Positions 24,761-35,647 of a stretch of DNA of 64,000 nucleotides are shown here, piece after piece. The notes beneath the pieces were generated by a model. The model was not told the origin of the DNA, searched no databases, and saw only the letters and a list, made by a program, of their open reading frames with translations. The DNA is taken from assembly GCF_026341515.1 (NCBI RefSeq), contig NZ_JAPEOK010000001.1, positions 6,324,001 to 6,388,000 of the forward strand, written 5' to 3'. The translations under genes and the position numbers were made by a program. The stretch comes from Streptomyces sp. NBC_00878. Lineage in GTDB: Bacteria; Actinomycetota; Actinomycetes; Streptomycetales; Streptomycetaceae. The first letter of the stretch is position 1; each line of letters opens with the position of its first letter.

Positions 24761-24769
24761 GAACCCGCC

Positions 24770-26074
24770 GTGACCGAGTCCCACCCCCTCTCCGAACACA
24801 CCGCCGATGTGATCGTCGTCGGGGCCGGACCAGCCGGTTCCACCACCGCGTACTACCTGGCCAAGGCGGGGCTGGATGTCCTGCTCCTCGAAAAGACCGC
24901 GTTTCCGCGGGAGAAGGTGTGCGGTGACGGGCTGACGCCCCGCGCCACCAAACAGCTCGTCTCCATGGGTATCGACATCTCGGAGGAGGCGGGCTGGCTC
25001 CGGAACAAGGGGCTCCGCATCATCGGCGGCGGCGTCCGCCTCCAGCTGGACTGGCCGGAACTCGCCGCCTACCCCGACTACGGACTCGTACGGAAACGGG
25101 ACGACTTCGACGAGCAGCTGGCCCGGCAGGCGCAGAAGGCGGGCGCACGGCTGCACGAGCGGTGCAACGTCGGCGCCCCGATCATCGACGACCGTACGGG
25201 CCGGATCACCGGTGTGCACGCGAAGCTCGGCGACGCCGACTCCAAGGAGAAGCGCGACGTCACCTTCCACGCACCCCTCGTGGTCGCCGCCGACGGAAAC
25301 TCGACCCGGCTGTCCCTCGCCATGGGCCTGCACCGCCGCGAGGACCGTCCGATGGGCGTCGCGGTCCGTACGTACTTCACGTCCCCGCGTCACGACGACG
25401 ACTATCTGGAGTCGTGGCTGGAGCTGTGGGACCGCCGCGGCCCCGGCGAGGACCGGCTGCTGCCCGGTTACGGCTGGATCTTCGGCATGGGCGACGGTAC
25501 GTCCAACGTCGGCCTGGGCGTACTCAACACCACCTCCTCGTTCAAGGAGCTGGACTGGCGCGAGGTCCTCAAGGCCTGGTGCGCCTCGATGCCCGAGGAC
25601 TGGGGCTACACCCCGGAGAACATGACGATCCCGATCCGCGGCGCCGCCCTTCCGATGGCCTTCAACCGCCAGCCCCACTACACGAAGGGGTTGCTGCTCG
25701 TCGGCGACGCGGGCGGCATGGTGAACCCCTTCAACGGCGAGGGCATCGCCTACGCCATGGAGTCCGGCCAGATCGCCGCCGACGTCATCGTCCAGGCGCA
25801 CGCCCGTGCGACCCCCGCCCAGCGCGAACTCGCTCTCCAGCGCTACCCGAAGGTCCTCAAGGACACCTACGGCGGCTACTACACGCTCGGCCGCGCCTTC
25901 GTGAAGCTCATCGGCAACCCGAAGGTCATGAAGATCGCCACGCAGCGGGGTCTCACGCACCCCATTCTGATGAAGTTCACGCTGAAGATGCTGGCCAACC
26001 TGACCGACCCGACGGGCGGCGACGCGATGGACCGCATCATCAACGGCCTCTCCAAGGTGGCCCCGAGGGCGTAG
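24770..26074 (+). CDS. Geranylgeranyl-reductase-family FAD oxidoreductase (MenJ-like)
   Basis: This 434-residue flavoprotein has an N-terminal FAD-binding motif VIVVGAGPAGSTTAYYLAKAG and the family motif CGDGLTPRA. It also has the second FAD-contacting segment LLVGDAGGMVNPFNGEGIAYAMESG. Members reduce isoprenoid double bonds; in mycobacteria MenJ saturates the beta-isoprene of menaquinone and is encoded near menG and a polyprenyl synthase. All three types of gene occur in this window, so a role in partially saturating the menaquinone side chain is likely. Archaeal-type geranylgeranyl-lipid reduction is the alternative. GTG 24770 follows GGGGAG. Confidence 0.85.
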   Translation: MTESHPLSEHTADVIVVGAGPAGSTTAYYLAKAGLDVLLLEKTAFPREKVCGDGLTPRATKQLVSMGIDISEEAGWLRNKGLRIIGGGVRLQLDWPELAAYPDYGLVRKRDDFDEQLARQAQKAGARLHERCNVGAPIIDDRTGRITGVHAKLGDADSKEKRDVTFHAPLVVAADGNSTRLSLAMGLHRREDRPMGVAVRTYFTSPRHDDDYLESWLELWDRRGPGEDRLLPGYGWIFGMGDGTSNVGLGVLNTTSSFKELDWREVLKAWCASMPEDWGYTPENMTIPIRGAALPMAFNRQPHYTKGLLLVGDAGGMVNPFNGEGIAYAMESGQIAADVIVQAHARATPAQRELALQRYPKVLKDTYGGYYTLGRAFVKLIGNPKVMKIATQRGLTHPILMKFTLKMLANLTDPTGGDAMDRIINGLSKVAPRA

Positions 26075-26086
26075 CGCACGGACGGG

Positions 26087-26195
26087 CCTGGAAGCGGGCG
26101 GAGCCCCGTTTCCAGGGGCGCGCTGGGACGCGTCGTTCGGGTGGGGCCGCTGAGGCGCGACTGAGGGCCGCTCCCGCCACTGGGGGAGCGGCCCT
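26087..26195. terminator. Two tandem hairpins between convergent genes
   Basis: A first stem pairs cctggaagcggg (26087-26098) with ccccgtttccagg (26104-26116), nearly perfect. A second pairs agggccgctccc (26164-26175) with gggagcggccct (26184-26195), perfect over 12 bp. They separate the flavoprotein gene from the convergent NlpC/P60 gene and probably terminate both. Confidence 0.75.
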
Positions 26196-26256
26196 TCAAA
26201 GTGCGTGGCCGGAGGCCGCAGAAGCCCGGTCAGGCGCCGGGAAGGCGTGACCGAGG

Positions 26257-27057
26257 TCAGAGCACGCGTACCGCGCCGCTCGCGGGGTACCCCGACAAGT
26301 CCTGGATGACGACGCCCTTCGAGGGGTTCGCGGCGTCCAGGTACTGACCGCCGCCGATGTAGACGCCGGTGTGGTACGCCGAGCCCGCGCCGCCCCAGTA
26401 CAGGATGTCGCCGACCTGGACGTTGGACAGCGAGACCGGGGTGCCGGCCACGGACTGGTCCTGGGAGACACGCGGCAGATCCACACCGACCTGCTTGAAG
26501 GCGGCCTGTACGAGGCTGGAGCAGTCCCACGCGTTGGGCCCGGTGGCACCCATGACGTAGGCGTCGCCGACCTGCGCCTTGAGGAAGCCGATGACCGTGG
26601 CGACGCTGCCGCTCGCGGGGGCGGTGACGGTGCTGCTCGCGGGCGTGGAGGTGGAGGTGAGCGTGGTCCGCTCGGACGACCGGGTGGCGCGCTCGGCGGC
26701 GGCCTTGCGGGCGTCCTCGGCCTTCTTCTTGGCCGCCTTCTTCGCGTCGGCGAGGTCCGCCTTGGCCTGCTTGGCGGCCTTGGCGGCGGCCGCGTCACGC
26801 TCGGCCCGCAGCTGGTAGTCGGCCGCGGCCTGCTGGGTGACCTCCGCGGACTCGGCGACCTGGGCGGTCATGTCTGCCGTGAGGGTGGGCAGCTCCATGG
26901 TCTGGGTCACGGGCTCGGCAGCGTTCGCCGAACCGGCCGCACCTGCCACTGCGAGGGTGCTGAGGACGCCACCGGCAACTCCGGCGCGCATCGCGAGCGC
27001 CGAGCTGCTGCGAGGCCGGGGTTTCCGGTGGCTGCGTATGTGAGCGGTGTGGGACAT
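26257..27057 (-). CDS. Secreted NlpC/P60 peptidoglycan endopeptidase
   Basis: The 266-residue protein has an Arg-rich signal peptide (to about AGSANA, residue 46), an Ala/Lys-rich coiled-coil spacer (about 70-125), a Thr/Ser linker and a C-terminal NlpC/P60 domain. The catalytic Cys179 lies in WDCSSLV and the catalytic His229 in YHTGVYIGGG. It would cleave stem peptides in peptidoglycan. ATG 27057 precedes the signal sequence; an in-frame ATG at 27087 would add ten residues, and neither has a good ribosome-binding site. A Crp-type motif lies about 240 bp upstream. No ydaO riboswitch core is visible here. Confidence 0.9.
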   Translation of the reverse strand: MSHTAHIRSHRKPRPRSSSALAMRAGVAGGVLSTLAVAGAAGSANAAEPVTQTMELPTLTADMTAQVAESAEVTQQAAADYQLRAERDAAAAKAAKQAKADLADAKKAAKKKAEDARKAAAERATRSSERTTLTSTSTPASSTVTAPASGSVATVIGFLKAQVGDAYVMGATGPNAWDCSSLVQAAFKQVGVDLPRVSQDQSVAGTPVSLSNVQVGDILYWGGAGSAYHTGVYIGGGQYLDAANPSKGVVIQDLSGYPASGAVRVL

Positions 27058-27297
27058 AGGGACAACCGGTATCAGGGGCTCCTCCATACCTTCAAGAAAC
27101 GTGTGGTGCGCCACAATTGTTCAATGGACCGCTTGAATCCCGGGCGTGGCGTTCCTTATTGACGCCGTATCGGGCATTGCGGACACACCTCATCATGCCT
27201 GTGATCACTGTCTTTCCGTATTACGCCCGAATTGCCCGCTGCTTAGCACTCGTTGAAGCGGTTGGCCAAGCCCGGCTGTTTCCCGCCTGTTACCAAT

Positions 27298-27311
27298 GTG
27301 ACGCAGGTCAC
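27298..27311. promoter_or_regulatory. Crp-type motif upstream of the NlpC/P60 gene
   Basis: GTGACGCAGGTCAC fits GTG-N6-GNCAC, the motif described for Streptomyces Crp. It lies about 240 bp from the nlpC start. A second copy occurs at 59231. Confidence 0.45.
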
Positions 27312-27688
27312 GGAACGGCTGCCCCTGCGGCGGTGTCACGTGCGCGAGGTGGGGGAGTCGTGGAGGTCGGGCCGAAGGGGCGTCCCGCTCGTGAATGGAT
27401 GCACGCGCCCGAGTCGTCCACACCTGGCATGCCAACTCCCCCCGAAGTGTGAACGAGTTCCTCTATCAAGCGCCGATGTCCACCACCAATTTGCCTTGGA
27501 TCTCGCTCCCTTGATAGTGCGCCGAGGCTTGGACCAGCGACGACGAGCGAAAATGTCACCTCTGGTGATCACTCGGGCGCTTCTCGTACGAAGATCGGCA
27601 CTCATCCGACTTCATGATCCTTCGCCAGGTGGTGGAGATCACAAAGGTGTTGTCGTACCCCGTGTCGCAGATCACAGACCCACAGGCA

Positions 27689-27694
27689 TAGGAT
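27689..27694 (+). promoter_or_regulatory. -10-like element of the nuo promoter
   Basis: TAGGAT matches the Streptomyces -10 consensus TANNNT and stands 17 bp before the Rex operator. No clear -35 is seen at 16-18 bp, so an activator may be needed or the true promoter may differ. Confidence 0.4.
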
Positions 27695-27710
27695 GCGAGG
27701 CAGTTGGGCT

Positions 27711-27726
27711 TGTGACCTGCTTCACA
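27711..27726. promoter_or_regulatory. Rex operator upstream of nuoA
   Basis: TGTGACCTGCTTCACA closely matches the Rex operator consensus TGTGAAC-N-TTCACA, with perfect TGTGA/TCACA ends. It lies just downstream of the -10-like TAGGAT, at about +10 to +25, where bound Rex would block transcription. Rex releases DNA when NADH is high, and nuo is a known Rex target in S. coelicolor. Confidence 0.85.
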
Positions 27727-27852
27727 TGTTCGCGATCTTCGTGGAGCCGCACGAGGTTCGTGGGCCTCATGAGGTTCATGGGGCACGTGAGGCAGGAGCA
27801 GCGCCTGATGCAACCGCCAGCAGTCAATGCCGACTGAGAGGAGCGAGGAGCG

Positions 27853-28212
27853 GTGAACGCGTATGCGCCCATCCTCGTACTGGGAGCCCTCGGGGCAGGC
27901 TTTGCGATCTTCTCCGTGGTCATGGCCACGCTTATCGGTCCAAAGCGATACAACCGGGCCAAGCTCGAAGCCTACGAGTGCGGTATCGAGCCGACCCCCA
28001 CGCCGGCCGGCGGCGGGCGGTTCCCCATCAAGTACTACCTGACGGCGATGCTCTTCATCATTTTCGATATCGAGATCGTCTTCCTCTATCCCTGGGCCGT
28101 CACGTTCGACGCGCTCGGGGTATTCGGGCTCGTGGAGATGTTGCTCTTCGTGCTCACCGTCTTCGTCGCGTACGCGTACGTGTGGCGGCGAGGCGGCCTG
28201 GAATGGGACTGA
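27853..28212 (+). CDS. nuoA: NADH-quinone oxidoreductase subunit A
   Basis: NuoA is a small membrane subunit of complex I at the interface of the quinone site and the membrane arm. The 119-residue protein has three membrane helices, the conserved loop KLEAYECGIEPT (the quinone-site Cys loop) and the helix MLFIIFDIEIVFLYPWA. GTG 27853 follows GAGGAG at short distance. It is the first gene of a 14-gene operon with overlapping or short junctions. Its stop lies in the first unit of a 17-bp repeat that separates it from nuoB. Confidence 0.97.
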   Translation: MNAYAPILVLGALGAGFAIFSVVMATLIGPKRYNRAKLEAYECGIEPTPTPAGGGRFPIKYYLTAMLFIIFDIEIVFLYPWAVTFDALGVFGLVEMLLFVLTVFVAYAYVWRRGGLEWD

Positions 28213-28255
28213 AACCCGCATGGGACTGACCCCCGCAAGGGACTGAGCCCCGTAT
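28205..28255. repeat. 17-bp tandem repeat x3 between nuoA and nuoB
   Basis: Three contiguous units (28205-28221, 28222-28238, 28239-28255) share gggactga-cccc-gcat. The first includes the nuoA stop codon. They make the nuoA-nuoB gap the longest in the operon. Confidence 0.92.
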
Positions 28256-28278
28256 AGGGGACAGAGGAGCCACTGAGC

Positions 28279-28829
<551 letters not shown>

Positions 28830-28833
<4 letters not shown>

Positions 28834-29576
28834 GCGACGCGAACGGCAACGGCAACGGGGTGAACCCCGAGAAGGACCTCGGCGCCTCCAACCTCCCGGG
28901 CCAGCGCGGCGAGGGAGGCGAGGAGATCCGCGTCCAGCGCGGCATGTTCGGCGCCAACAACGGCGGGGACACCACCGGCTACGGCGGCCTGGTCCGCTCG
29001 ATCCGGCTGCCGGGACCGGCCACCCGCCCGTACGGCGGCTGGTTCGACGAGGTCGCCGACGAGCTCGAAGGCGCCCTGGAGGAACAGGGCCTCGTCCCCG
29101 AGAACGCGATCGAGAAGACGATCGTCGACCGCGACGAGATCACCTTCCACATCGATCGCGAGCACCTGCTCCAGGTCGCCCAGACGCTGCGCGACGACCC
29201 TGCCCTGCGCTTCGAGCTCTGCACCGGCGTGAGCGGAGTCCACTACCTGCAGGACAAGGGCCGCGAGCTGCACGCCGTCTACCACCTGCGCTCGATCACC
29301 CACAACCGGCTGATCCGCCTCGAAGTCAGCGCCCCGGACAGCGAGCCGCGCATCCCGTCCCTGGTCTCGGTCTATCCGACGAACGACTGGCACGAGCGCG
29401 AGACGTACGACTTCTTCGGCATCGTCTTCGAGGGGCACCCGGCACTGACGCGGATCATGATGCCGGACGACTGGCAGGGCTTTCCGCAGCGCAAGGACTA
29501 TCCCCTCGGCGGCATCCCCGTCGAGTACAAGGGCGCCCAGATCCCGGCTCCGGACCAGCGGAGGTCGTACTCATGA
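28830..29576 (+). CDS. nuoC: NADH-quinone oxidoreductase subunit C
   Basis: NuoC is the 30-kDa peripheral-arm subunit. The 248-residue protein has a Gly/Asn-rich N-terminal extension (about 35 residues) and the family segment [16 protein letters not shown] followed by [21 protein letters not shown] 28830 overlaps the nuoB stop, and its own stop overlaps nuoD (29573-29576). It is separate from nuoD, unlike the fused NuoCD of enterobacteria. Confidence 0.97.
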
Positions 29577-30910
29577 GCACATCGCACGCATCCGCGTCCG
29601 CCGCTTCGGCCCGCGAGACGACCGAGGGCACCGTCTACACGGTCACCGGCGGTGACTGGGACGAGGTCGTCCAGACCGCCGCCAGGGCCGACGACGAGCG
29701 CATCGTCGTCAACATGGGCCCCCAGCACCCGTCCACACACGGCGTGCTCCGGCTCATCCTGGAGATCGACGGCGAGACGGTCACCGAGGCCCGCTGCGGC
29801 ATCGGCTACCTGCACACCGGCATCGAGAAGAACCTCGAATTCCGTACGTGGACACAGGGCACGACCTTCGTGACGCGCATGGACTATCTGACGTCGTTCT
29901 TCAACGAGACCGCGTACTGCCTGGCCGTCGAGAAGCTCCTCGGCATCGAGGACCAGATCCCGGACCGCGCGACGATCATCCGGGTGCTCCTGATGGAGCT
30001 GAACCGGCTCTCCTCGCATCTGGTGTGCATCGCCACCGGCGGCATGGAACTCGGCGCCACCACGATCATGATCTACGGCTTCCGTGATCGTGAACTCATT
30101 CTCGACATCTACGAGCTGATCACCGGCCTGCGCATGAACCACGCGTACATCCGGCCGGGCGGCCTCGCCCAGGACCTGCCCCCGGGCGCGGTGGACCAGA
30201 TCCGCGAGTTCGTGAAGAAGATGCAGAAGAACCTTTCCGAGTACGACAAGCTCGCCACCGGGAATCCCATCTTCAAGGCCCGTATGCAGGGCATCGGCCA
30301 TCTCGACCTGGCCGGCTGCATGGCCCTCGGCGCCACGGGTCCGATCCTGCGCTCGGCCGGTCTGCCGCACGACCTGCGCAAGACGCAGCCGTACTGCGGC
30401 TACGAGACGTACGACTTCGACGTCCCGACCACCGACACCTGCGACGCGTACGGGCGCTTCCTGATCCGTCTTGAGGAGATGCGCCAGTCCCTGCGGATCG
30501 TCGAGCAGTGCCTGGACCGGCTGCAGCCCGGCCCGGTCATGGTCACCGACAAGAAGATCGCCTGGCCCGCCCAGCTCGCGCTCGGCCCCGACGGCCTCGG
30601 CAACTCGCTCGACCACATCAAGCAGATCATGGGCACCTCCATGGAGGCCCTGATCCACCACTTCAAGCTGGTGACCGAGGGGTTCCGCGTGCCGCCGGGA
30701 CAGGCGTACGCGGCTGTCGAGTCACCCAAGGGCGAACTCGGGGTGCACGCCGTGTCCGACGGAGGCACCCGCCCCTACCGGGTCCACTACCGGGACCCGT
30801 CCTTCACCAATCTGCAGGCCATGGCGGCGATGTGCGAGGGCGGCCAGGTCGCCGACGTCATCGTCGCCGTCGCGTCCATCGACCCCGTGATGGGAGGCGT
30901 CGACCGGTGA
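29573..30910 (+). CDS. nuoD: NADH-quinone oxidoreductase subunit D
   Basis: NuoD, the 49-kDa subunit, forms the quinone cavity with NuoB. The 445-residue protein shows [16 protein letters not shown], the GYLHTGIEK segment with the quinone-contact His, and [16 protein letters not shown] GLPHDLRK. The N-terminal 40 residues are Ser/Ala/Thr-rich and look unstructured. It overlaps nuoC and nuoE by four bases each. Confidence 0.98.
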   Translation: MSTSHASASAASARETTEGTVYTVTGGDWDEVVQTAARADDERIVVNMGPQHPSTHGVLRLILEIDGETVTEARCGIGYLHTGIEKNLEFRTWTQGTTFVTRMDYLTSFFNETAYCLAVEKLLGIEDQIPDRATIIRVLLMELNRLSSHLVCIATGGMELGATTIMIYGFRDRELILDIYELITGLRMNHAYIRPGGLAQDLPPGAVDQIREFVKKMQKNLSEYDKLATGNPIFKARMQGIGHLDLAGCMALGATGPILRSAGLPHDLRKTQPYCGYETYDFDVPTTDTCDAYGRFLIRLEEMRQSLRIVEQCLDRLQPGPVMVTDKKIAWPAQLALGPDGLGNSLDHIKQIMGTSMEALIHHFKLVTEGFRVPPGQAYAAVESPKGELGVHAVSDGGTRPYRVHYRDPSFTNLQAMAAMCEGGQVADVIVAVASIDPVMGGVDR

Positions 30911-31764
30911 CCACGACCCCTGAGGGCGTCAGCCTGGGCATGCCCCAACTGCCCGCGCCCGACTACCCGGACGACGTTCGAGCCAGGCTGGAGGCGGACG
31001 CGCGCGAGGTCATCGCCCGCTACCCGGACTCCCGGTCCGCCCTCCTTCCGTTGCTGCATCTCGTGCAGTCGGAGGAGGGCCATGTCACGCGCACGGGGCA
31101 GCGGTTCTGCGCGGAGATGCTCGACCTGACCACGGCCGAGGTCACCGCGGTCGCGACCTTCTACTCCATGTACCGGCGCAAGCCGAGCGGTGACTACCAG
31201 GTGGGCGTCTGCACCAACACCCTGTGCGCGGTCATGGGCGGCGACGCGATCTTCGAGTCCCTGCAGGACCACCTCGGTGTCGGCAACGGCGAGACCACCG
31301 GCGACGGCAAGGTCACCCTGGAGCACATCGAGTGCAACGCGGCCTGCGACTTCGCGCCGGTCGTGATGGTCAACTGGGAGTTCTTCGACAACCAGACCGT
31401 GGCGAGCGCGAAGCGCCTCGTCGACGACCTGCGCGCGGGAGCACAGGTCGACCCGACACGCGGTGCCCCCTTGTGCACGTTCAAGGACACCGCCCGCATC
31501 CTGGCGGGCTTCCCCGACGAGCGCGAGGGCGCGGTCGAGGCGAGCGGCGGCGCGGGCCCGGCCTCGCTGATCGGCCTCCGGCTGGCCAGGGGGGAGACGT
31601 CCCCCGCGCGCGTGGTGCACCCGCGAGGGTCCGGCGCTCCCCGGAGCGGGTCGCCGCACGACCCGTCTTCGACCGAGCACCTCAGTTCGCACGACGCGCC
31701 GCAGGACACGTCGGCCTCAGACCCGGACCACCCGGCCGGGCCGGTAGCCGAGGAGGGGGAGTGA
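30907..31764 (+). CDS. nuoE: NADH-quinone oxidoreductase subunit E
   Basis: NuoE carries the [2Fe-2S] cluster N1a of the NADH-dehydrogenase module. The thioredoxin-like domain (about residues 20-165) shows VCTNTLC and [10 protein letters not shown], the four cluster cysteines. A tail of roughly 110 residues, rich in Gly, Pro, Ser and Asp, follows and makes the protein (285 residues) longer than most NuoE. GTG 30907 overlaps the nuoD stop, and the stop overlaps nuoF. Confidence 0.97.
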   Translation: MTTTPEGVSLGMPQLPAPDYPDDVRARLEADAREVIARYPDSRSALLPLLHLVQSEEGHVTRTGQRFCAEMLDLTTAEVTAVATFYSMYRRKPSGDYQVGVCTNTLCAVMGGDAIFESLQDHLGVGNGETTGDGKVTLEHIECNAACDFAPVVMVNWEFFDNQTVASAKRLVDDLRAGAQVDPTRGAPLCTFKDTARILAGFPDEREGAVEASGGAGPASLIGLRLARGETSPARVVHPRGSGAPRSGSPHDPSSTEHLSSHDAPQDTSASDPDHPAGPVAEEGE

Positions 31765-33146
31765 TGACCGTGTCCACTCAATATGGGGGCACCTCCCAGC
31801 CGGGGGCCGGCGGAGAGACGAGCCCCGAGAAGCTGCTCTCACCGGTGCTGTCGGCCTTCTGGGACGAGGACAAGTCCTGGACGCTGGACGTGTACCGGAG
31901 GCACGACGGGTACGAGGGCCTGCGCAAGGCGCTCGCGATGTCGCCGGACGACCTCATCGCGTATGTGAAGGACTCCGGTCTGCGCGGCCGTGGCGGCGCG
32001 GGATTCCCCACGGGAATGAAGTGGCAGTTCATTCCTCAGGGTGATGGAAAGCCTCACTATCTTGTTGTCAACGCCGACGAATCAGAGCCGGGGACCTGTA
32101 AGGACATCCCGCTCCTCTTCGCGAACCCGCACAGCCTCATCGAGGGCATTGTCATCGCCTGCTATGCGATCCGGTCGTCGCATGCCTTCATCTATCTGCG
32201 GGGCGAAGTGGTCCCCGTGCTCAGGCGTTTGCACGAGGCCGTCCGCGAGGCCTACGCGGCGGGCTACCTCGGTGAGAACGTCCTGGGCAGCGGACTCGAC
32301 CTCCAGCTCACCGTGCACGCGGGCGCGGGCGCGTACATCTGTGGTGAGGAGACCGCACTTCTCGACTCGCTCGAAGGCCGCCGTGGACAGCCGCGACTTC
32401 GTCCCCCTTTCCCTGCCGTCGCGGGCCTCTATGCCTGTCCGACTGTTGTGAATAACGTCGAGTCCATCGCGTCGGTTCCCGCGATTCTGCACAAGGGCAA
32501 AGAATGGTTCCGGTCGATGGGAAGCGAGAAGTCCCCGGGCTTCACGCTCTACTCCCTCAGCGGCCACGTCACCAGTCCCGGCCAGTACGAGGCCCCGCTC
32601 GGCATCACGCTGCGTCAGCTCCTCGACATGAGCGGCGGCATCCGGAAGGGACACCGCCTCAAGTTCTGGACGCCGGGCGGCTCCTCGACCCCGATGTTCA
32701 CCGACGAGCACCTCGACGTCCCTCTTGACTACGAAGGAGTGGGTGCCGCGGGTTCCATGCTCGGCACGAAAGCACTCCAGTGCTTCGACGAGACGACCTG
32801 CGTCGTCCGGGCCGTCACCCGGTGGACAGAGTTCTACGCCCACGAGTCCTGCGGCAAGTGCACACCCTGCCGCGAAGGGACGTACTGGCTCGTGCAGTTG
32901 CTGCGCGACATCGAGGCCGGCAAGGGCGTCATGGCCGACCTCGACAAGCTGAACGACATCGCCGACAACATCAACGGCAAGTCCTTCTGCGCCCTCGGCG
33001 ACGGCGCCGCCTCGCCGATCTTCTCCTCGCTCAAGTACTTCCGCGCGGAGTACGAGGAGCACATCACCGGCCGGGGCTGCCCCTTCGACCCCGCCAAGTC
33101 GACGGCCTGGGCCGACAAGGACAAGCACACGGAGGTGAACGCATGA
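31764..33146 (+). CDS. nuoF: NADH-quinone oxidoreductase subunit F
   Basis: NuoF binds NADH and FMN and holds cluster N3. The 460-residue protein has the FMN/NADH glycine-rich motif [13 protein letters not shown], the ESEPGTCKD segment, [11 protein letters not shown] and the [4Fe-4S] motif [15 protein letters not shown] 31764 follows AGGAGGGGG. Two patches (about 32035-32110 and 32425-32515) use A/T-ending codons far more than the neighbouring genes, although the protein is intact. Confidence 0.98.
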   Translation: MTVSTQYGGTSQPGAGGETSPEKLLSPVLSAFWDEDKSWTLDVYRRHDGYEGLRKALAMSPDDLIAYVKDSGLRGRGGAGFPTGMKWQFIPQGDGKPHYLVVNADESEPGTCKDIPLLFANPHSLIEGIVIACYAIRSSHAFIYLRGEVVPVLRRLHEAVREAYAAGYLGENVLGSGLDLQLTVHAGAGAYICGEETALLDSLEGRRGQPRLRPPFPAVAGLYACPTVVNNVESIASVPAILHKGKEWFRSMGSEKSPGFTLYSLSGHVTSPGQYEAPLGITLRQLLDMSGGIRKGHRLKFWTPGGSSTPMFTDEHLDVPLDYEGVGAAGSMLGTKALQCFDETTCVVRAVTRWTEFYAHESCGKCTPCREGTYWLVQLLRDIEAGKGVMADLDKLNDIADNINGKSFCALGDGAASPIFSSLKYFRAEYEEHITGRGCPFDPAKSTAWADKDKHTEVNA

Positions 33147-35647
33147 CGGTAACCACGAGCGCTCCCTCCGGAGGCGGGGAGGCTGCGGTGCCGCCGGAGG
33201 ATCTCGTCTCGCTGACCATCGACGGCGCCGAGATCAGCGTGCCCAAGGGCACCCTGGTCATCCGCGCGGCCGAAGAGCTCGGTATCGAGATCCCCCGCTT
33301 CTGCGACCATCCGCTCCTCGACCCGGCCGGCGCCTGCCGCCAGTGCATCGTCGAGGTCGAGGGCCAGCGCAAACCCATGGCGTCCTGCACGATCACCTGC
33401 ACGGACGGGATGGTCGTCAAGACGCACCTCACCTCTCCTGTCGCCGAGAAGGCCCAGAAGGGTGTGATGGAGCTCCTGCTCATCAACCACCCGCTGGACT
33501 GCCCGGTCTGCGACAAGGGCGGCGAGTGCCCCCTGCAGAACCAGGCCATGTCGCACGGCCACTCCGACTCCCGCTTCGACGGCAAGAAGCGCACGTACGA
33601 GAAGCCCGTCCCGATCTCCACCCAGGTGCTGCTCGACCGCGAACGCTGCGTCCTGTGCGCCCGCTGCACCCGGTTCTCCAACCAGATCGCGGGCGACCCG
33701 ATGATCGAGATGGTCGAGCGGGGCGCGCTCCAGCAGATCGGCACCGGCGAGGGCGACCCCTTCGAGTCGTACTTCTCCGGGAACACCATCCAGATCTGCC
33801 CGGTCGGCGCGCTGACCTCGGCGGCGTATCGCTTCCGCTCCCGGCCCTTCGACCTCGTCTCGTCGCACTCGGTGTGCGAGCACTGCTCCGGCGGCTGCGC
33901 GACCCGCACCGACCACCGGCGCGGCAAGGTCATGCGGCGCCTCGCCTCCCCGGACCCCCAGGTCAACGAGGAGTGGCTGTGCGACAAGGGACGGTTCGGC
34001 TTCCGGTACGCCCAGCAGCGGGACCGGCTCCAGACCCCGCTGGTACGCGGCGAGTCCGGTGAGCTGGAGCCCGCTTCCTGGCCGGAGGCCCTGGCGGCCG
34101 CGGCCCAGGGGCTGCTGGCCGCCCGCTCCCGGGCCGGCGTGCTCACCGGCGGCCGGCTGACCGTCGAGGACGCCTACGCGTACAGCAAGTTCGCGCGCGT
34201 GGCCCTCGACACGAACGACATCGACTTCCGCGCGCGCGTGCACAGCGGCGAGGAGGCCGACTTCCTGGCCGCCCGGGTCGCCGGCCGCGGACGGGACCTC
34301 GACGGTACGGGCGTCACGTACACCGCACTGGAGAAGGCACCCGCCGTCCTGCTCGCCGGAATCGAGTCCGAGGAGGAGGCGCCCGGCGTCTTCCTGAGGC
34401 TGCGCAAGGCCTGGCGCGGACACGGGCAGAAGACCTTCTCCCTGGCCACGCACGCCACCCGCGGCCTGGAGAAGGCGGGCGGCACGCTGCTGCCGGCCGC
34501 CCCCGGCACCGAGACCGAGTGGCTGGACGCGCTCGCCTCCGGGGCCGGCCTGGAGGGCGACGGAGCGAAGGCCGCCGAGGCGCTGCGCACCGAGGGCGCC
34601 GTGATCGTCCTCGGCGAGCGGCTGGCCTCCGTGGCGGGCGGGCTCACCGCGGCCGTACGGGCCTCCTCCGCGACCGGCGCCCAGCTGGTGTGGATCCCGC
34701 GCCGGGCCGGGGAGCGCGGCGCCATCGAGGCGGGGGCACTGCCCTCGCTGCTGCCCGGCGGACGCCCGGCCACCGACCCGCGCGCGCGGGACGAGGTCAC
34801 CCTCGCCTGGGGCATCGCCGCCCTGCCGCACCGCCACGGCCGCGACACCGGACAGATCGTCGAGGCCGCCGCCACCGGTGAGCTCTCCGCGCTCGTCGTC
34901 GCGGGCGTCGAGGTCGCCGACCTTCCCGATCCGGCACGCGCGCGTGAAGCACTGTCCGCGGTGGGCTTCCTGGTATCGCTGGAGCTGCGCCCCAGTGAGG
35001 TCACCGAGCACGCGGACGTCGTCTTCCCGGTGGCCGCGGTCGCCGAGAAGGCGGGCACCTTCCTCAACTGGGAAGGCCGCGCACGCCTCTTCGAGTCCGC
35101 GCTCAAGCCCGAGCAGCTGACCCGCCGGGTGGCGCCCGCCGACGGACGCGTCCTGCAGATGCTGGCCGACGCCATGGACGTACACCTGGGACTGCCCGAC
35201 CTGCGCACCGCGCGCGTGGAGCTGGACCGGCTCGGCACCTGGGACGGGGCGCGGGCCACCGACCCCCTGGAGACCGCGGCCGTTCTGCCGCGGCCCGCCT
35301 CGGGCGAGGCCGTGCTCGCCGGACACCGGCTGCTGCTCGACCAGGGCCGTCTCCAGGAGGGCGACGAGGCGCTCGCCGGGACGCGGCACGCCGCACACGC
35401 GCGCGTGTCGGCCGCCACGGCCGCCGAGGCGGGCGTCAAGAACGGCGACCTGCTCGCCGTGACCGGTCCCTCCGGAGTGGTCGAACTCCCGCTGCAGATC
35501 ACCGAAATGCCCGACCGTGTGGTCTGGCTCCCGCTGAACTCCGCCGGGGGAGGCGTCGCCTCCGACACGGGCGCGCTGCCCGGCGCACTCGTCCGCATCG
35601 GCCCGGCGACACTCGCCGCCGAGACCCCCAAGGAGGTGGAGGCATGA
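33143..35647 (+). CDS. nuoG: NADH-quinone oxidoreductase subunit G
   Basis: NuoG is the large iron-sulfur subunit that carries electrons from NuoF toward NuoI. The N-terminal third of this 834-residue protein has a [2Fe-2S] ferredoxin domain ([18 protein letters not shown]), the His-containing motif and C-x-x-C sites ([25 protein letters not shown]), and [10 protein letters not shown] degenerate molybdopterin-oxidoreductase domain makes up the rest. It overlaps nuoF and nuoH by four bases. Confidence 0.97.
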   Translation: MTVTTSAPSGGGEAAVPPEDLVSLTIDGAEISVPKGTLVIRAAEELGIEIPRFCDHPLLDPAGACRQCIVEVEGQRKPMASCTITCTDGMVVKTHLTSPVAEKAQKGVMELLLINHPLDCPVCDKGGECPLQNQAMSHGHSDSRFDGKKRTYEKPVPISTQVLLDRERCVLCARCTRFSNQIAGDPMIEMVERGALQQIGTGEGDPFESYFSGNTIQICPVGALTSAAYRFRSRPFDLVSSHSVCEHCSGGCATRTDHRRGKVMRRLASPDPQVNEEWLCDKGRFGFRYAQQRDRLQTPLVRGESGELEPASWPEALAAAAQGLLAARSRAGVLTGGRLTVEDAYAYSKFARVALDTNDIDFRARVHSGEEADFLAARVAGRGRDLDGTGVTYTALEKAPAVLLAGIESEEEAPGVFLRLRKAWRGHGQKTFSLATHATRGLEKAGGTLLPAAPGTETEWLDALASGAGLEGDGAKAAEALRTEGAVIVLGERLASVAGGLTAAVRASSATGAQLVWIPRRAGERGAIEAGALPSLLPGGRPATDPRARDEVTLAWGIAALPHRHGRDTGQIVEAAATGELSALVVAGVEVADLPDPARAREALSAVGFLVSLELRPSEVTEHADVVFPVAAVAEKAGTFLNWEGRARLFESALKPEQLTRRVAPADGRVLQMLADAMDVHLGLPDLRTARVELDRLGTWDGARATDPLETAAVLPRPASGEAVLAGHRLLLDQGRLQEGDEALAGTRHAAHARVSAATAAEAGVKNGDLLAVTGPSGVVELPLQITEMPDRVVWLPLNSAGGGVASDTGALPGALVRIGPATLAAETPKEVEA

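Larger units (their letters stand above)
27058..27852. other. Divergent intergenic region upstream of nlpC and nuoA
   Basis: About 800 bp hold no convincing gene. Short open frames here lack codon bias and ribosome-binding sites. The region contains a Crp-type motif (27298-27311), a TAGGAT element (27689-27694), a Rex operator (27711-27726), and a direct repeat of agatcaca at about 27635 and 27669. The nuoA leader of roughly 150 bases is rich in GTG/CATGAGG repeats. Confidence 0.6.

Noticed and set aside
27058..27450. A ydaO riboswitch before the NlpC/P60 gene
   Set aside because: The reverse-complement leader lacks the gggggaccca core and the 3' motif found at 53701-53884.
27253..27837. Plus-strand frame in the nuo upstream region as a small gene
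   Set aside because: No ribosome-binding site, weak codon bias, and it overlaps the promoter and Rex operator.
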